This document shows, one piece after another, positions 34,190-43,534 of a stretch of DNA of 64,000 nucleotides. The stretch covers positions 6,834,001 to 6,898,000 of the forward strand of contig NZ_JAYMGI010000002.1 in NCBI RefSeq assembly GCF_035825295.1, written 5' to 3'. Below the pieces are notes generated by a model. That model did no database searches. It was given only the letters and a program-made list of their open reading frames with translations, and had not been told where the DNA came from. The position numbers and the translations under genes are program-made. How positions within the stretch are numbered: the stretch's first letter is position 1; every line of letters begins with the position of its first letter. Origin of the DNA: Actinacidiphila sp. DG2A-62 (GTDB lineage Bacteria > Actinomycetota > Actinomycetes > Streptomycetales > Streptomycetaceae).

Positions 34190-37100
34190 TCAGCTCCCGT
34201 AGCCCAGCGCGAACAGGTGGACCGTGCCGGAGGCCCCGGTCACGGGCAGCGTCACCGACGCCACCGTCTTGCCCGCGTCCAGCGGGACCTTCACCGAGAA
34301 GACGTACGCCTTGACGTTGTCCCGGCCGCCGTCCCCGGTGTTGCGGTAGGTCGTGGTGATCGCCTCGGTGTTGCCGGGCAGCGGCTGGGTGGCGCCGCCG
34401 TTGAGCGTCCAGTCGGAGAAGACCACGTGCGCCTGCGAGGTGCTGCCGTCGGTGTAGGTGACGGTCAGGTCGCCGGGCACGCCGCTGCCGTCGGTCGGCG
34501 CGTTGGTGGCCGAGCCGAGCAGGCCGAGGTACGCGCCGGAGGAGCCGGCCGGCTGCGGGATGGTCTGCCCGCCGACCTCCAGGTTGTCCGGCTTGCCCGC
34601 GGCCACCGTCGGCCAGGTGTACGTGACGCCGTCCGCGGTGATCTTGCCGCCGTTGGTCACGCCGGCCGCGGTCAGCTGGTTCTGCGAGTACGCCCAGCCG
34701 CCGTCGTCGAACCCGCCGCTGAAGTGGGTGCCGTCGGGGTAGACGCCCTCGTTGGACTCGTACGGCCACAGCGCGCCCGGCTGCGCGACGGCCACCCGCA
34801 GGGTGGCGCCGCCCAGGTCCGCGCCGCCGGCGTGGTCGGTGAGCGCGAAGGTCACCGTGTACGCGCCCTCCGTGTCGCCGGCGGTGACCGGCACCCGCGC
34901 CTGCGCGGTCGCGGAGGCCGGCACGGTCAGCGAGCCGGAGGTGGCGCCCAGGCTCACGCCCGAGGAGGCGGTGGCCGTCCAGTCCACGGTCGTGGCCTTG
35001 TCGCCGAGGTTGGTCAGCTTCAGCGTCGCGTCACCGGTGCCGCCGGGCGCGACGATCAGCCCGTCGCTGGTCGGCCCGGTGGCCGCCAGCACCCGCTGGC
35101 CGCCGGTGGTGTCGGACGGCGGCGCGGCGTCGGGGCCGGTGGCCCAGGTGGTGCTGGGCGTCGTGGCGAGCGCGAAGTCCAGCGTCCTGGCCGAGTGGAA
35201 CTGGTCGAAGGTCAGCCAGGCCTTGCCGTACTCCTTGCCCTTGACGTCGAGTGACTGCACGTAGGGCGCGTCGGGGGCGGCCTGCGGCGCGTTGATCGTG
35301 ACCTGCTTGCCGTCGCCGAAGGTGACCCTGGCGACCGGGAAGGCCGGGCTGCCCAGCGCGAGCGTGTCGGTGCCGGGCGTCTCGGGGTACATGCCCAGCG
35401 ACGACCACACGTACCAGGAGCTCATCGCGCCCAGGTCGTCGTTGCCGAAGGAGCCCACCGGCGCGTTGAAGTACAGCTGGGTCTGCGCCTGCCGCACCGC
35501 GGACTGCGTCTTCCACGGCTGGCCCAGGTAGTCGTACTCCCAGGGGATCTCCAGGCTCGGCTCGTTGGACAGGTCCGCGTCGGTGCCGCCCGGCTGGGTG
35601 ATGTCGTCCAGCAGGCTGTCGAGGTACGAGGAGTAGGCCGCGGCGCCGCCGCGGGCGGTGATCAGCTGCTTGACGTCGAACGGGACCATCGGCGTGTACT
35701 GCGCCGAGGTGCCCTCGACGAAGCCGTTGGAGGTGCCGGGGGTGAAGCCGCCGGCAAAGCTGCCGTCCTTGTTGCGGCCCTGCATGTAGCCGGTCTGCGG
35801 GTTGAAGACGTTCATCCAGTCCTGGGCGCGGGTGGCGAACTTCTTGTAATCGGCAGTCTTGCCCAGCGACTTGGCGAACGACGCCAGCGCGTAGTCGGCG
35901 CTGTCGTACTCCAACTGGGTGGAGACCGGGCCGTAGAAGTTGCAGCAGCCGTAGTCGTTCTCGTCCAGCGGCAGGTAGCCCTTGGCGTCGCGGACCGCCT
36001 CGCCGGGACGGTCCTGGTTGGGCGTGGTCGCCTCGTGCTCCATGGCCTCCAGCGCGTGCGCGGTGTCGAAGTTCGTCGCGCCGAAGGCGTACGCGTCGGC
36101 GATGATCGCGGTGCCCGGGTCGCCGACCATGACGTAGCTCTCACCGTTGTTCGACGCCCACTTGGGCAGCAGACCGGTCTGGTCGTAGCCGTTGAGCATC
36201 GAGGTGACGACGTCGCCCGCGACCTTCGGGGCGGCCACCGCCATCAGCTGGGTCTGCGAGCGGTAGGTGTCCCAGCCGGAGTAGTTGGCGTACTGCGCCT
36301 TCTGGCCCTTGCTCAGCTTGTGGACCTGGTCGTCCATGCCCATGTACTGGCCGTTGTCGTCGGAGAAGACGTTCGGGTGCAGCAGCGCGTGGTACAGCGC
36401 GGTGTAGAACTCCACCTGCTGGTCGTGGCTGCCGCCGCCGATCGCCACCCGGCCGAGCAGGTCGTTCCAGGCGTCGTGGCTCGCGGTGCGCAGCTTGTCC
36501 AAATTCCAGCCGGTGATTTCCTTCGACAGGTTGCCGGCCGCGTTGTCGTCGCTGGTGTAGGAGATGCCGACCGCCGCGGTCACCGAGGCCGAGGACGCGG
36601 TGCCGAAGGTGAGGTACATGCCGTTGGCGCCGGTGACCGGGGCCGAGGCCGCGCTTGGCACCGAACCGCCAGCGGCGGCAGGGGAGTTCGCGCCGGACGT
36701 GCCCTTCGCCCCGGCGACGCTCTTCGCGCCGGAGGTCGGGTGCACCACGGGGGAGTGCGCCGGCGGCACGGTGAAGTGCTTCTCGTGCAGCGCCTTGCCC
36801 TGCTCGGCGGTCGTCGCGGGGGCCGCGGTGCGGCCGGCGGTCAGCGACGTCGCGTTCGGGTTGACCGTGCTGCCGACCCAGGTGCCGCTGGCGGAGAAGG
36901 GCCGGTTGAACTTGATGTCGAAGTGCAGCGTGTAGCGGTTGCCCGCGCCGCAGAAGTGGCCGCTGTCGATCGAGCCGCTGACCTCGCGGTCGCTGACCAC
37001 CTTGACCCGGGTGCCGTCGACCTGGGTGGCGCCGCCGCTCAGCTTGAGCAGCAGGTTGCCGTCGGCGCCGGCCGGGAAAGTGAAGCGGCCGAGCCCGGCG

Positions 37101-37648
37101 CGGGTGGTGTCGGTCAGCTCGGTGGTGACGCCGGACGCGTCGGTCACCGTGTACGAGCCGATCGCCGTCTTCTCGTCGTCGTGCGAGAAGGTCGCGGTGG
37201 CCGACGAGGGGCTGGCCGGCAGCGCGCCGGAGACCGGCAGGATCGGCAGGTCGCCGGCCACGTCGCAGCCGGGGCCGGAGATGTGGGTGAGGCTGAAGCC
37301 GGAGATCTTGGTGCTGTTGTACTCGTACCCGCCGCCCTGCGCGCGGTGCGGGGTGGTGTCCGGACCCCACTGCATCATGCCGAACGGCACATCGGGCCCG
37401 GGGAAGGTGTTGACCGCCCCGGAGGTGCCGATCAGCGGGTTGACCAGCGACGCCGGGTCCGTCACCAGGGGCGGGGCGGACGCGGCGGACGCGGTGGTGA
37501 GGGACTGGAGCGACAGGGCCGCCAGACCCAGCAGCGAGGACACCAGGGCCAGCCGGCGCAGCGCGGCGCCGCGGCGGGGTCTGGTGGTGCTCAGGGGGCG
37601 GGATCGGGGGGTGTGGCGAGGATCTTCCGGGCCACGCTTGGGGACCAT
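34190..37648 (-). CDS. Secreted GH92-family alpha-mannosidase with NEW3-like and C-terminal domains
   Basis: A 1152-residue exported enzyme. The signal sequence has an RR pair followed by LALVSSLLGLAALSLQ and an AlaXAla cut site near residue 56. The GH92 N-terminal domain starts LVNPLIGTSGAVNTFPGPD and includes GGYEYNSTKISGFSLTH; the (alpha/alpha)6 domain has YSGWDTYRSQTQLMA, NGESYVMVGDP and LSNEPSLEIPWEYDYLG. GH92 enzymes are Ca-dependent exo-alpha-mannosidases. Residues about 880-980 resemble an NPCBM-associated NEW3 domain (VDWTATASSGVSLG). A further beta-domain forms the C-terminus. ATG 37648 has a GGAGG ribosome site. A LacI-type operator lies upstream. Confidence 0.92.
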   Translation of the reverse strand: MVPKRGPEDPRHTPRSRPLSTTRPRRGAALRRLALVSSLLGLAALSLQSLTTASAASAPPLVTDPASLVNPLIGTSGAVNTFPGPDVPFGMMQWGPDTTPHRAQGGGYEYNSTKISGFSLTHISGPGCDVAGDLPILPVSGALPASPSSATATFSHDDEKTAIGSYTVTDASGVTTELTDTTRAGLGRFTFPAGADGNLLLKLSGGATQVDGTRVKVVSDREVSGSIDSGHFCGAGNRYTLHFDIKFNRPFSASGTWVGSTVNPNATSLTAGRTAAPATTAEQGKALHEKHFTVPPAHSPVVHPTSGAKSVAGAKGTSGANSPAAAGGSVPSAASAPVTGANGMYLTFGTASSASVTAAVGISYTSDDNAAGNLSKEITGWNLDKLRTASHDAWNDLLGRVAIGGGSHDQQVEFYTALYHALLHPNVFSDDNGQYMGMDDQVHKLSKGQKAQYANYSGWDTYRSQTQLMAVAAPKVAGDVVTSMLNGYDQTGLLPKWASNNGESYVMVGDPGTAIIADAYAFGATNFDTAHALEAMEHEATTPNQDRPGEAVRDAKGYLPLDENDYGCCNFYGPVSTQLEYDSADYALASFAKSLGKTADYKKFATRAQDWMNVFNPQTGYMQGRNKDGSFAGGFTPGTSNGFVEGTSAQYTPMVPFDVKQLITARGGAAAYSSYLDSLLDDITQPGGTDADLSNEPSLEIPWEYDYLGQPWKTQSAVRQAQTQLYFNAPVGSFGNDDLGAMSSWYVWSSLGMYPETPGTDTLALGSPAFPVARVTFGDGKQVTINAPQAAPDAPYVQSLDVKGKEYGKAWLTFDQFHSARTLDFALATTPSTTWATGPDAAPPSDTTGGQRVLAATGPTSDGLIVAPGGTGDATLKLTNLGDKATTVDWTATASSGVSLGATSGSLTVPASATAQARVPVTAGDTEGAYTVTFALTDHAGGADLGGATLRVAVAQPGALWPYESNEGVYPDGTHFSGGFDDGGWAYSQNQLTAAGVTNGGKITADGVTYTWPTVAAGKPDNLEVGGQTIPQPAGSSGAYLGLLGSATNAPTDGSGVPGDLTVTYTDGSTSQAHVVFSDWTLNGGATQPLPGNTEAITTTYRNTGDGGRDNVKAYVFSVKVPLDAGKTVASVTLPVTGASGTVHLFALGYGS

Positions 37649-37765
37649 CGAGAGTGCCTCCGCTGTTCGTGCGCACGGGCGTGCCTGGGAGGACGGATGG
37701 CGTCCTCGGCCGGCAACGGCGCCGCGCGTTCGTGCCTCGCGGTTCAGGCGGTGACAGTCATGCGA

Positions 37766-37779
37766 TGACAACGTTGCCA
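37766..37779. promoter_or_regulatory. LacI-family-type operator upstream of GH92
   Basis: TGACAACGTTGCCA, a near-perfect palindrome centred on CAACGTTG, which is the common core of LacI/GalR-type operators in actinobacteria. It lies 118 bp upstream of the GH92 start codon. On the minus strand it falls just after a TTGACT -35-like element, at the expected -10 position, which suits a repressor. No LacI-family gene is in the window. Confidence 0.55.
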
Positions 37780-37815
37780 GACCTGCACGAGCGACGAGTC
37801 AAACGCCAATGCTGA

Positions 37816-37831
37816 GGGCATGTCAATGCCC
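37816..37831. promoter_or_regulatory. Inverted repeat GGGCAT-N4-ATGCCC
   Basis: A perfect 6-bp inverted repeat between the sulfatase 3' end and the GH92 promoter. It could be a second operator for GH92 or a weak terminator for the upstream sulfatase operon. Confidence 0.4.
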
Positions 37832-37861
37832 TTGCACCGCATCCGTCCCGTCGCCCCCACA

Positions 37862-39322
37862 TCACCCGGTCGTCTCGAAGGAGCTGAGGGTCGGGTCGTG
37901 GTCGAGGTCGCCGGTCTCGTACATGGGCGTCATCCAGTGGTAGAAGTTGTCGCCGCGCTCGCGCAGCAGGTCGTACAGGCGGCGGACCAACCGCACCCGC
38001 ACCGGGCGCAGTTCGGGATGCGCATAACGGTTGACCAGCTCGTGCGGATCGGCCTCCAGGTCGTACAGCTCGTTCACCGACTCCGGGTTGACCACCAGCT
38101 TGTAGCGGTCGTCGCGGATCATCCGCTGCGGGTAGGGGAAGTGGTGGCCGTGGAACTCCGCCAGCAACTCGGCGCGCCACCGCGGGTGTTCGCCGCGCAC
38201 CAACGGCAGCAGGCTGCGGCTGTCCACGGCCGGCGCCGGGTCGCAGCCGGCCAGGTCCAGCACCGTCGCGGTGCAGTCGGTGAGGGTCGCGAACTCCTGG
38301 CGCACCCGCGGCGCGTGGCCGGGCACCCGGACGATGCCGGGGATGCGGTAGATGTCCTCGTACATCGCCGGGCCCTTGTCGTGCAGCCGGTGCGCGCCGG
38401 TGAACTCGCCGTGGTCCGCGGTGAAGAACACTGACGTGTCCCCGGCCAGGCCGAGTTCGTCCAGCCGGGTCAGGATGCGGCCGATCTGCTCGTCGATCAG
38501 CGAGACGTAGCCCCAGTAGACGGCGATGAGTTTGCGGGTGGTCTCGATCGGCAGGGTGTCGAACGCCCAGTGCGCGCTGTAGTTGGCCTGCACCGGCGGC
38601 TTGCCGGCGAAGGTCTCGGCGATCGAGGGCGGCAGCTCGACCAGGTCCGGGTCGTAGGCGTCGTAGTACGCGTCGGGCAGCAGGTACGGCAGGTGCGGCC
38701 CGAAGAAGTGGGTGGCCAGGAAGAACGGCCGCTCGCCCGCCGCGTACCGCTCCAACTGCTCGATCGCCCGGTCGGCCAGATAGTGCTCGAAGGTCGCCTC
38801 GACGGGCTGGTGCAGCCGGGCGGCGAGCAGGTTGCCGGGGTTGCCGTTGGGGAACACCCCGCGCACCGGGTCGCTGATCCGGTACGGCGGCAGACCGCGT
38901 TCTGCGAGGTAGGCGCGGTAGTCGGGGTGGTCCACCGGGTTGTGCCAGCCGGCCAGGTCCGGGCCCTCGAAGCCGTAGGAGGCGGCGTTGCGCCGGGTGC
39001 CGCCGTGCCACTTGCCGACCAGGCCCAGCCGGTAGCCGCGCTCGGCCAGCGCGGCGGGGAAGGTGAAGACGTCCTCGCGCAGGTCCTCCAGGTAGCCGAC
39101 GTTGCGCTCGTGGTTGGCCAGCAGCCGGTGGCGGAACGGCGCCTGGCCGGTGAGCAGGCTCGCGCGCGCTGGGGTGCAGATCGCGGTGGGCGTGTAGAAG
39201 CGGTCGAAGCGGGTGCCGGTTGCCGCCAGCCGGTCCAGGTTCGGCGTCGCCACGTGCGGGTTGCCGTAACAGCCGAGGGTGTCGACGCGGTGCTGGTCGG
39301 TCATCAGGAAGAGGATGTTCAC
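37862..39322 (-). CDS. Sulfatase (formylglycine type)
   Basis: A 486-residue cytoplasmic or unconventionally exported sulfatase; no signal peptide is visible. The active-site consensus is ICTPARASLLTG, with Cys49 to be converted to formylglycine and Arg53 conserved. Metal ligands are expected in FLMTDQHR at the start and in FFTADHGEF; the catalytic Lys/His are in LVGKWHGG. The sequence is closest in style to choline-sulfatase/arylsulfatase-like enzymes; the substrate is unknown. The GTG start at 39322 overlaps the substrate-binding protein stop (GTGA). The activating enzyme FGE is encoded 4 kb away on the same strand. Confidence 0.92.
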   Translation of the reverse strand: MNILFLMTDQHRVDTLGCYGNPHVATPNLDRLAATGTRFDRFYTPTAICTPARASLLTGQAPFRHRLLANHERNVGYLEDLREDVFTFPAALAERGYRLGLVGKWHGGTRRNAASYGFEGPDLAGWHNPVDHPDYRAYLAERGLPPYRISDPVRGVFPNGNPGNLLAARLHQPVEATFEHYLADRAIEQLERYAAGERPFFLATHFFGPHLPYLLPDAYYDAYDPDLVELPPSIAETFAGKPPVQANYSAHWAFDTLPIETTRKLIAVYWGYVSLIDEQIGRILTRLDELGLAGDTSVFFTADHGEFTGAHRLHDKGPAMYEDIYRIPGIVRVPGHAPRVRQEFATLTDCTATVLDLAGCDPAPAVDSRSLLPLVRGEHPRWRAELLAEFHGHHFPYPQRMIRDDRYKLVVNPESVNELYDLEADPHELVNRYAHPELRPVRVRLVRRLYDLLRERGDNFYHWMTPMYETGDLDHDPTLSSFETTG

Positions 39323-40314
39323 CGGCCGGCCGCCCGGGTGAAGGCGGCGCCGTCGTAGTACGCGGACACGGCCGGCTTGCTCGTGACCTGGCCGGTGCCG
39401 ACGAAGAAGTCGGCGAGGCCGTCCAGCCAGCCGTCCACCGTGCCGTCCTTCGTCTTCGCGACCAGGTCGGCGGTGGTGAGCAGCCGGACGTGCGCGGCGT
39501 CGGCGCGGGTCTGCTCCTCGGTGACCTGGAGCATCCGGGCGGCCAGGGAGATCGCCTGCTCCTTGTGGGCCGCCCGCCAGTCGTTGGCCCGCGCGAGCAC
39601 GCCGACGACCTTCCGCGTGGTGGCCGGGTCGGCCTTCGGCGCGGAGACGAAGGCGGTGGGGAAGGCGTGGTCGGGGAAGTCGTGGTCGGCGGCCAGTTCG
39701 ACCAGCTTCGGCACCCGCTTCCTGATGGTGTCGATGAGCGGGTAGTAGAAGCCGGCCGCGTCGATCTGCCCGGAGGAGAAGGCGGCGACCAGCGTCGAGG
39801 GGTCCATCGGGACCTTCTTGACGTCCGAGTCGGTCAACCCGGCCGTTTTCAGTGCCAGTTCGAGGATCATCTCGCCGGAGGTGCCCTCGGGGACGCCGAT
39901 CTTCTTGCCCTTCAGCGCGGCCACGGAGGTGATTTCGGGCTGGGCGATCACCCGGTCGGCGTCGGTGAGCGTGTCGATGGCGATGACCTTCGCCTTGCCG
40001 GTGGCCGGCAGCCACATCGCGCCCGGACCGATGTAGCCGTAGTCGAGGTCGCCGGCGCCCAGCGCCTGGATCTGGATCGGGCCGTTGGTGAAGACCTTGA
40101 TGCTCGGCGCGAGCCCGGCCTGTTTCCACAGGTCCTGGTCGTCGGCGATCGCCAGCAGGCTGGAGCCGTTGAAGTCGGCGATGTAGCCGAAGCGGACCTT
40201 CGTCCGGCCGCCCGAGCCCCCCGAGCCGTCGGAGGACGAGGAGCAGGCGGTCGCGGTCAGTGACAGCGCGGTCGCGGACAGGGAGGAGAGCAGGGCGCGG
40301 CGGGTCAGGGACAC
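39319..40314 (-). CDS. ABC transporter substrate-binding lipoprotein, SsuA/TauA type
   Basis: A 331-residue lipoprotein. MSLTRRALLSSLSATAL carries a twin-arginine-like start, and LTATAC|SSSS is the lipobox, followed by a Ser/Gly linker. The mature domain begins KVRFGYIADFNGSSLLAIA and includes IGVPEGTSGEMIL, typical of the NMT1/SsuA group that binds sulfonates, taurine or aromatic acids. In this operon with a sulfatase the ligand could be an organosulfur compound. Start is GTG 40314; a 62-bp gap separates it from the ATPase gene. Confidence 0.9.
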   Translation of the reverse strand: MSLTRRALLSSLSATALSLTATACSSSSDGSGGSGGRTKVRFGYIADFNGSSLLAIADDQDLWKQAGLAPSIKVFTNGPIQIQALGAGDLDYGYIGPGAMWLPATGKAKVIAIDTLTDADRVIAQPEITSVAALKGKKIGVPEGTSGEMILELALKTAGLTDSDVKKVPMDPSTLVAAFSSGQIDAAGFYYPLIDTIRKRVPKLVELAADHDFPDHAFPTAFVSAPKADPATTRKVVGVLARANDWRAAHKEQAISLAARMLQVTEEQTRADAAHVRLLTTADLVAKTKDGTVDGWLDGLADFFVGTGQVTSKPAVSAYYDGAAFTRAAGR

Positions 40315-40376
40315 GGGAGCGGTCCTTCCGTGGGAGGTGCGGGCGGTGCGGGCGGGCGTGGGGATACGGAGAGGGG

Positions 40377-41150
40377 TCAGCGGGCGGGCGGCTCCTGGTG
40401 GTGGACCGCGCTCCAGACCTCGTTGCGCAGCGCCGCGAACTGCGGTGACAGGCGGGTGCGTTCGGTCCTCGGATACGGCAGCCCGACCTCGACGACCCGG
40501 TGCACGCGGCCCGGCCGCGCGGCCATCACCACCACCCGGCCGGCCAGGTACACCGCCTCCTCCACGTCGTGCGTGACGAAGACGACGGTGCGGGTCTGCC
40601 GACTCCAGGTGTCCAGGAGCTGGTCCTGCAACTGCACCCGGGTCAGCGAGTCGAGCGCCCCGAACGGCTCGTCCATCAGCAGCACGTCGGGGTCCACGGC
40701 GTACGCGCGGGCGATCGCACAGCGCTGCCGCATGCCGCCGGAGAGCGTCTTGGGCAGGGCGTCGGCGAAGTCGGCCAGGCCCACCAGCTCGATCGCCTCG
40801 TCGGCGCGCCGCCGCCGTTCCGCCGCGCCGACGCCGGCCACCCGCAGCCCGAACTCCACGTTGCGGCGCACGCTCAGCCAGGGGAAGAGCGCGTACTGCT
40901 GGAAGATCATGCCGCGGTCGGGGCCGGGGCCCGTCACCGGGCGGCCGTCCACCACCACCTCGCCCGAGGTGGGCGCGACCAGCCCTGCGGCCATGTTGAG
41001 CAGCGTGCTCTTGCCGCAGCCCGACGGCCCGACGACGGTCACGAACTCGCGCTCGCCGACGTCCAGGGACACCCGGTCGACGGCGGTGAAGGAGCCGTTC
41101 TTCACCGGGAAGCTGCGCGTCACCTCGCGGAAGGAGATCTTGGCGGTCAT
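40377..41150 (-). CDS. ABC transporter ATP-binding protein, SsuB/TauB type
   Basis: A 257-residue ATPase: Walker [11 protein letters not shown]-loop [11 protein letters not shown], signature LSGGMRQR, Walker [15 protein letters not shown]-loop [13 protein letters not shown]. These features place it in the nitrate/sulfonate/taurine importer family. ATG 41150 overlaps the permease stop by 4 nt (ATGA), so the transporter genes are coupled. Confidence 0.94.
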   Translation of the reverse strand: MTAKISFREVTRSFPVKNGSFTAVDRVSLDVGEREFVTVVGPSGCGKSTLLNMAAGLVAPTSGEVVVDGRPVTGPGPDRGMIFQQYALFPWLSVRRNVEFGLRVAGVGAAERRRRADEAIELVGLADFADALPKTLSGGMRQRCAIARAYAVDPDVLLMDEPFGALDSLTRVQLQDQLLDTWSRQTRTVVFVTHDVEEAVYLAGRVVVMAARPGRVHRVVEVGLPYPRTERTRLSPQFAALRNEVWSAVHHQEPPAR

Positions 41151-42142
41151 CGGCGCTCCTGCCAGCGGGTGAGCCGGCGCTCGGCGATCAGCAGCAGCCG
41201 GTCCATGACCAGGCCGAGCACACCGATGGCGACCAGTCCCACGAAGATGGTGTCGAGGTCGTAGTACGTCTCGGCGTGCTGCATCCGGAAGCCGAGACCC
41301 TCCTGGGCGGCGATCAGCTCGGCGGCGACCACCGTCGCCCAGGCCGAGCCGAGGCCGATGCGCATGCCGACCAGGATGAACGGGGCCGCCGCCGGGATCA
41401 CCACGCGCAGGAAGACGGTCCTGTCGCGGGCGCCGAGCACCCGGGCGGCGTCGATGAGGGTGCGGTCGACGCCCAGCACGCCCTGGAGCGTGGCCACCAC
41501 GCTGGACAGGAACGCGGCCAGGAAGATCACGAAGACCTTCGGCGTCTCGCCGATGCCCATCAGGACCACCGCGAGCGGGATCAGCGCGAGCGGCGGGATG
41601 GTGCGGAAGAACTGCACATAGGGCTCGATCACCGCGCGCGCCAGTGGGTACCAGCCCATCAGGAAGCCGACCAGCACCGCGGCGACGGTGCCCAGCGCGA
41701 AGCCGATCACCACCCGGCGCAGGCTGGCGAGCATGTCGTCCTCCAGCGTGCCGTCGCGCAGCATGTCCACCGCGCGCCGGCCGACCGCGAGCGGCCCCGG
41801 CAGGTCGCCCACGCCGCGCGCGGCCAGCAGCGCCCAGACGCCGAGGCCGGCGGCGAGCGAGAGCACGTTGACCACGGCGCTCGGCACGCGGCGGGCGGGC
41901 CCGGCGGCGGACCGGGCCGAGGCGCGCGGGCGAGGAGAGCGCGCATCGGGCTTGCGCGCATCGGGCTTGCGCGCATCGGGCGTGCCGGACCGGGGCTTGC
42001 CGGCACCGGCGTCCGGCGAACCGGGCGAGTCCAGAGGGGAGTCGGCGGTGCGGGACGCCTCGACCGCTGCGACCCTTTCCGCCGGGGGCGTCAGGTCCGC
42101 GGGCCCGGGGCCGCGGTCATGCGTCGTCGTGTCCGGGTCCAT
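41147..42142 (-). CDS. ABC transporter permease, SsuC/TauC type
   Basis: A 331-residue membrane subunit with about six helices after residue 85 and the EAA-loop segment [41 protein letters not shown] is typical of SsuC. The first 80 residues are a hydrophilic extension containing 15-bp repeats that give [12 protein letters not shown]. The predicted start overlaps the ROK regulator gene by 26 nt; a later start is possible, since the extension is unlikely to be essential. Confidence 0.92.
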   Translation of the reverse strand: MDPDTTTHDRGPGPADLTPPAERVAAVEASRTADSPLDSPGSPDAGAGKPRSGTPDARKPDARKPDARSPRPRASARSAAGPARRVPSAVVNVLSLAAGLGVWALLAARGVGDLPGPLAVGRRAVDMLRDGTLEDDMLASLRRVVIGFALGTVAAVLVGFLMGWYPLARAVIEPYVQFFRTIPPLALIPLAVVLMGIGETPKVFVIFLAAFLSSVVATLQGVLGVDRTLIDAARVLGARDRTVFLRVVIPAAAPFILVGMRIGLGSAWATVVAAELIAAQEGLGFRMQHAETYYDLDTIFVGLVAIGVLGLVMDRLLLIAERRLTRWQERR

Positions 42143-43322
42143 CGCCCTGGCCCTCCTGACTCGCGTGACTCGGGTAGCGCGACAGCAGCGGAGAGCGGTG
42201 CAGGACCAGGGCGATGCCGCCGAGCGCGGCGCCGACCTCGCCGAGCGCCGCGGGGCGCAGGTCGACCAGCGGCCGCGAGACCGGCATCAGCCCGGCGGTC
42301 AGCGCCTGCCGCACCGGCTCGGTCAACGCCTCGCCCGCGGCGGCCAGTTCGCCGCCGATCACCACGACGCCCGGGCCGACCGCGTTGCACACCGCGGCGA
42401 GCGCGGCGCCCACGTGCCGGCCGGCCTCGGCGAGGACCGACGCGGCGGGCTGCTCGCCGGCCCGCGCCGCCGCGGTGACGTCGGCGATGTCCGCCGCCGC
42501 GCCGCCGGCAGCCCGGTGGGCGGCGAGCACGGCGCCGACCGACGCGACGGTCTCCAGGCAGCCGGTCCCGCCGCACTCGCAGGGCGGTCCGCCGGGCACC
42601 GCGGTGATGTGGCCGAACTCGCCGGACAGGCCGTGGGCGCCGCGGTGCAGCGCGCCGTCCACCACCAGGCCGCCGCCGACGCCGTGCGACAGCCGCAGGT
42701 AGAGCACGTCCTGCGCGCCGGTGGCGGTGCCCCACACCGACTCGGCCAGCGCGGCCAGCCGGGTGTTGTTGTCCACCAGCACCGGCACGCCGAACCGCTT
42801 GCCCAGCAGCTCGGCGATCCGCTCGCGGTCGGCGGCGCCGTCGGCGGACGGCGTGACCGGGCCGACCACGCCGACGCCGATCGCGCTGAGCGCGGCCAAC
42901 CGCAAGGAGTCGCCGGCCAGTTCGCCGACCATCCGCTCGGCCAGCGCGATCCGCCCGGCCAGGTCCAGGTCCGGGCCGTGCGGGCGGCTGGCGCTGCCGA
43001 CCACCTCGTGGGCCACGTTCACCGCCGCGACGTGCACCGCGCGGCGGGCCAGGTCGATGCCGATGGCCTGCCCCGCACCGGGGTTGAGGGCGAGCCGTTC
43101 CACCGGTCGGCCGCGCCGCCGCCGTTCCGCGTCCGGCACCGACGCGACCACCGCGCCGTTGCCGACGAGCGCGCCGACGATGTCGTAGAGCGTGGTGCGG
43201 GACAGGCCGCACCGGGCGCCGAGTTCGGCCCGGCTCAGCGGTCCGTGGCGGCGCAGCAGGTCGAGCACCAGCTCCTCGTGGCCGCGCCGCAGGCGCGACA
43301 GGGGGCCGTCGTGTTGCTGCAT
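42117..43322 (-). CDS. ROK-family transcriptional regulator
   Basis: A 401-residue repressor. The N-terminal winged helix ([32 protein letters not shown]) is followed by the ROK sugar-kinase-like domain: [35 protein letters not shown] and the zinc site [23 protein letters not shown] regulators respond to sugars. Just 21 nt upstream of its start is an AT-rich palindrome that looks like its own operator. The permease, ATPase, binding-protein and sulfatase genes follow, all in one direction and apparently one operon, so the inducer is probably derived from a sulfated or mannose-containing glycan. Confidence 0.92.
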   Translation of the reverse strand: MQQHDGPLSRLRRGHEELVLDLLRRHGPLSRAELGARCGLSRTTLYDIVGALVGNGAVVASVPDAERRRRGRPVERLALNPGAGQAIGIDLARRAVHVAAVNVAHEVVGSASRPHGPDLDLAGRIALAERMVGELAGDSLRLAALSAIGVGVVGPVTPSADGAADRERIAELLGKRFGVPVLVDNNTRLAALAESVWGTATGAQDVLYLRLSHGVGGGLVVDGALHRGAHGLSGEFGHITAVPGGPPCECGGTGCLETVASVGAVLAAHRAAGGAAADIADVTAAARAGEQPAASVLAEAGRHVGAALAAVCNAVGPGVVVIGGELAAAGEALTEPVRQALTAGLMPVSRPLVDLRPAALGEVGAALGGIALVLHRSPLLSRYPSHASQEGQGDGPGHDDA

Positions 43323-43342
43323 GCCGAACAGGATGGGGAGCC

Positions 43343-43381
43343 CCGGATTTTTTCGTCAACAGCCCGGAAAAAAGAATCCGG
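43343..43381. promoter_or_regulatory. AT-rich palindromic operator of the ROK operon
   Basis: An inverted repeat CCGGATTTTTTC ... GGAAAAAAGAATCCGG (arms 43343-43354 and 43366-43381), with outer 7-bp arms CCGGATT/AATCCGG matching exactly and inner A/T runs. It is the most AT-rich short stretch nearby and resembles Mlc/NagC-type sites. It is placed just before the ROK start codon, so autoregulation is likely. Confidence 0.7.
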
Positions 43382-43534
43382 TCCGCAGCCGCCGGGCACG
43401 CCGCGTCATCTCGCCTGGTGGCAGCGGGTGTTGGGGCGCGTCCGCGCGGGTCGCGGTGGCCGCGGGTTTATCACCGCTTTCGCACGGCCGTCACACGCGT
43501 TCACATTCGGCGCGGTCGCGCGGCCGGCCGTCGT

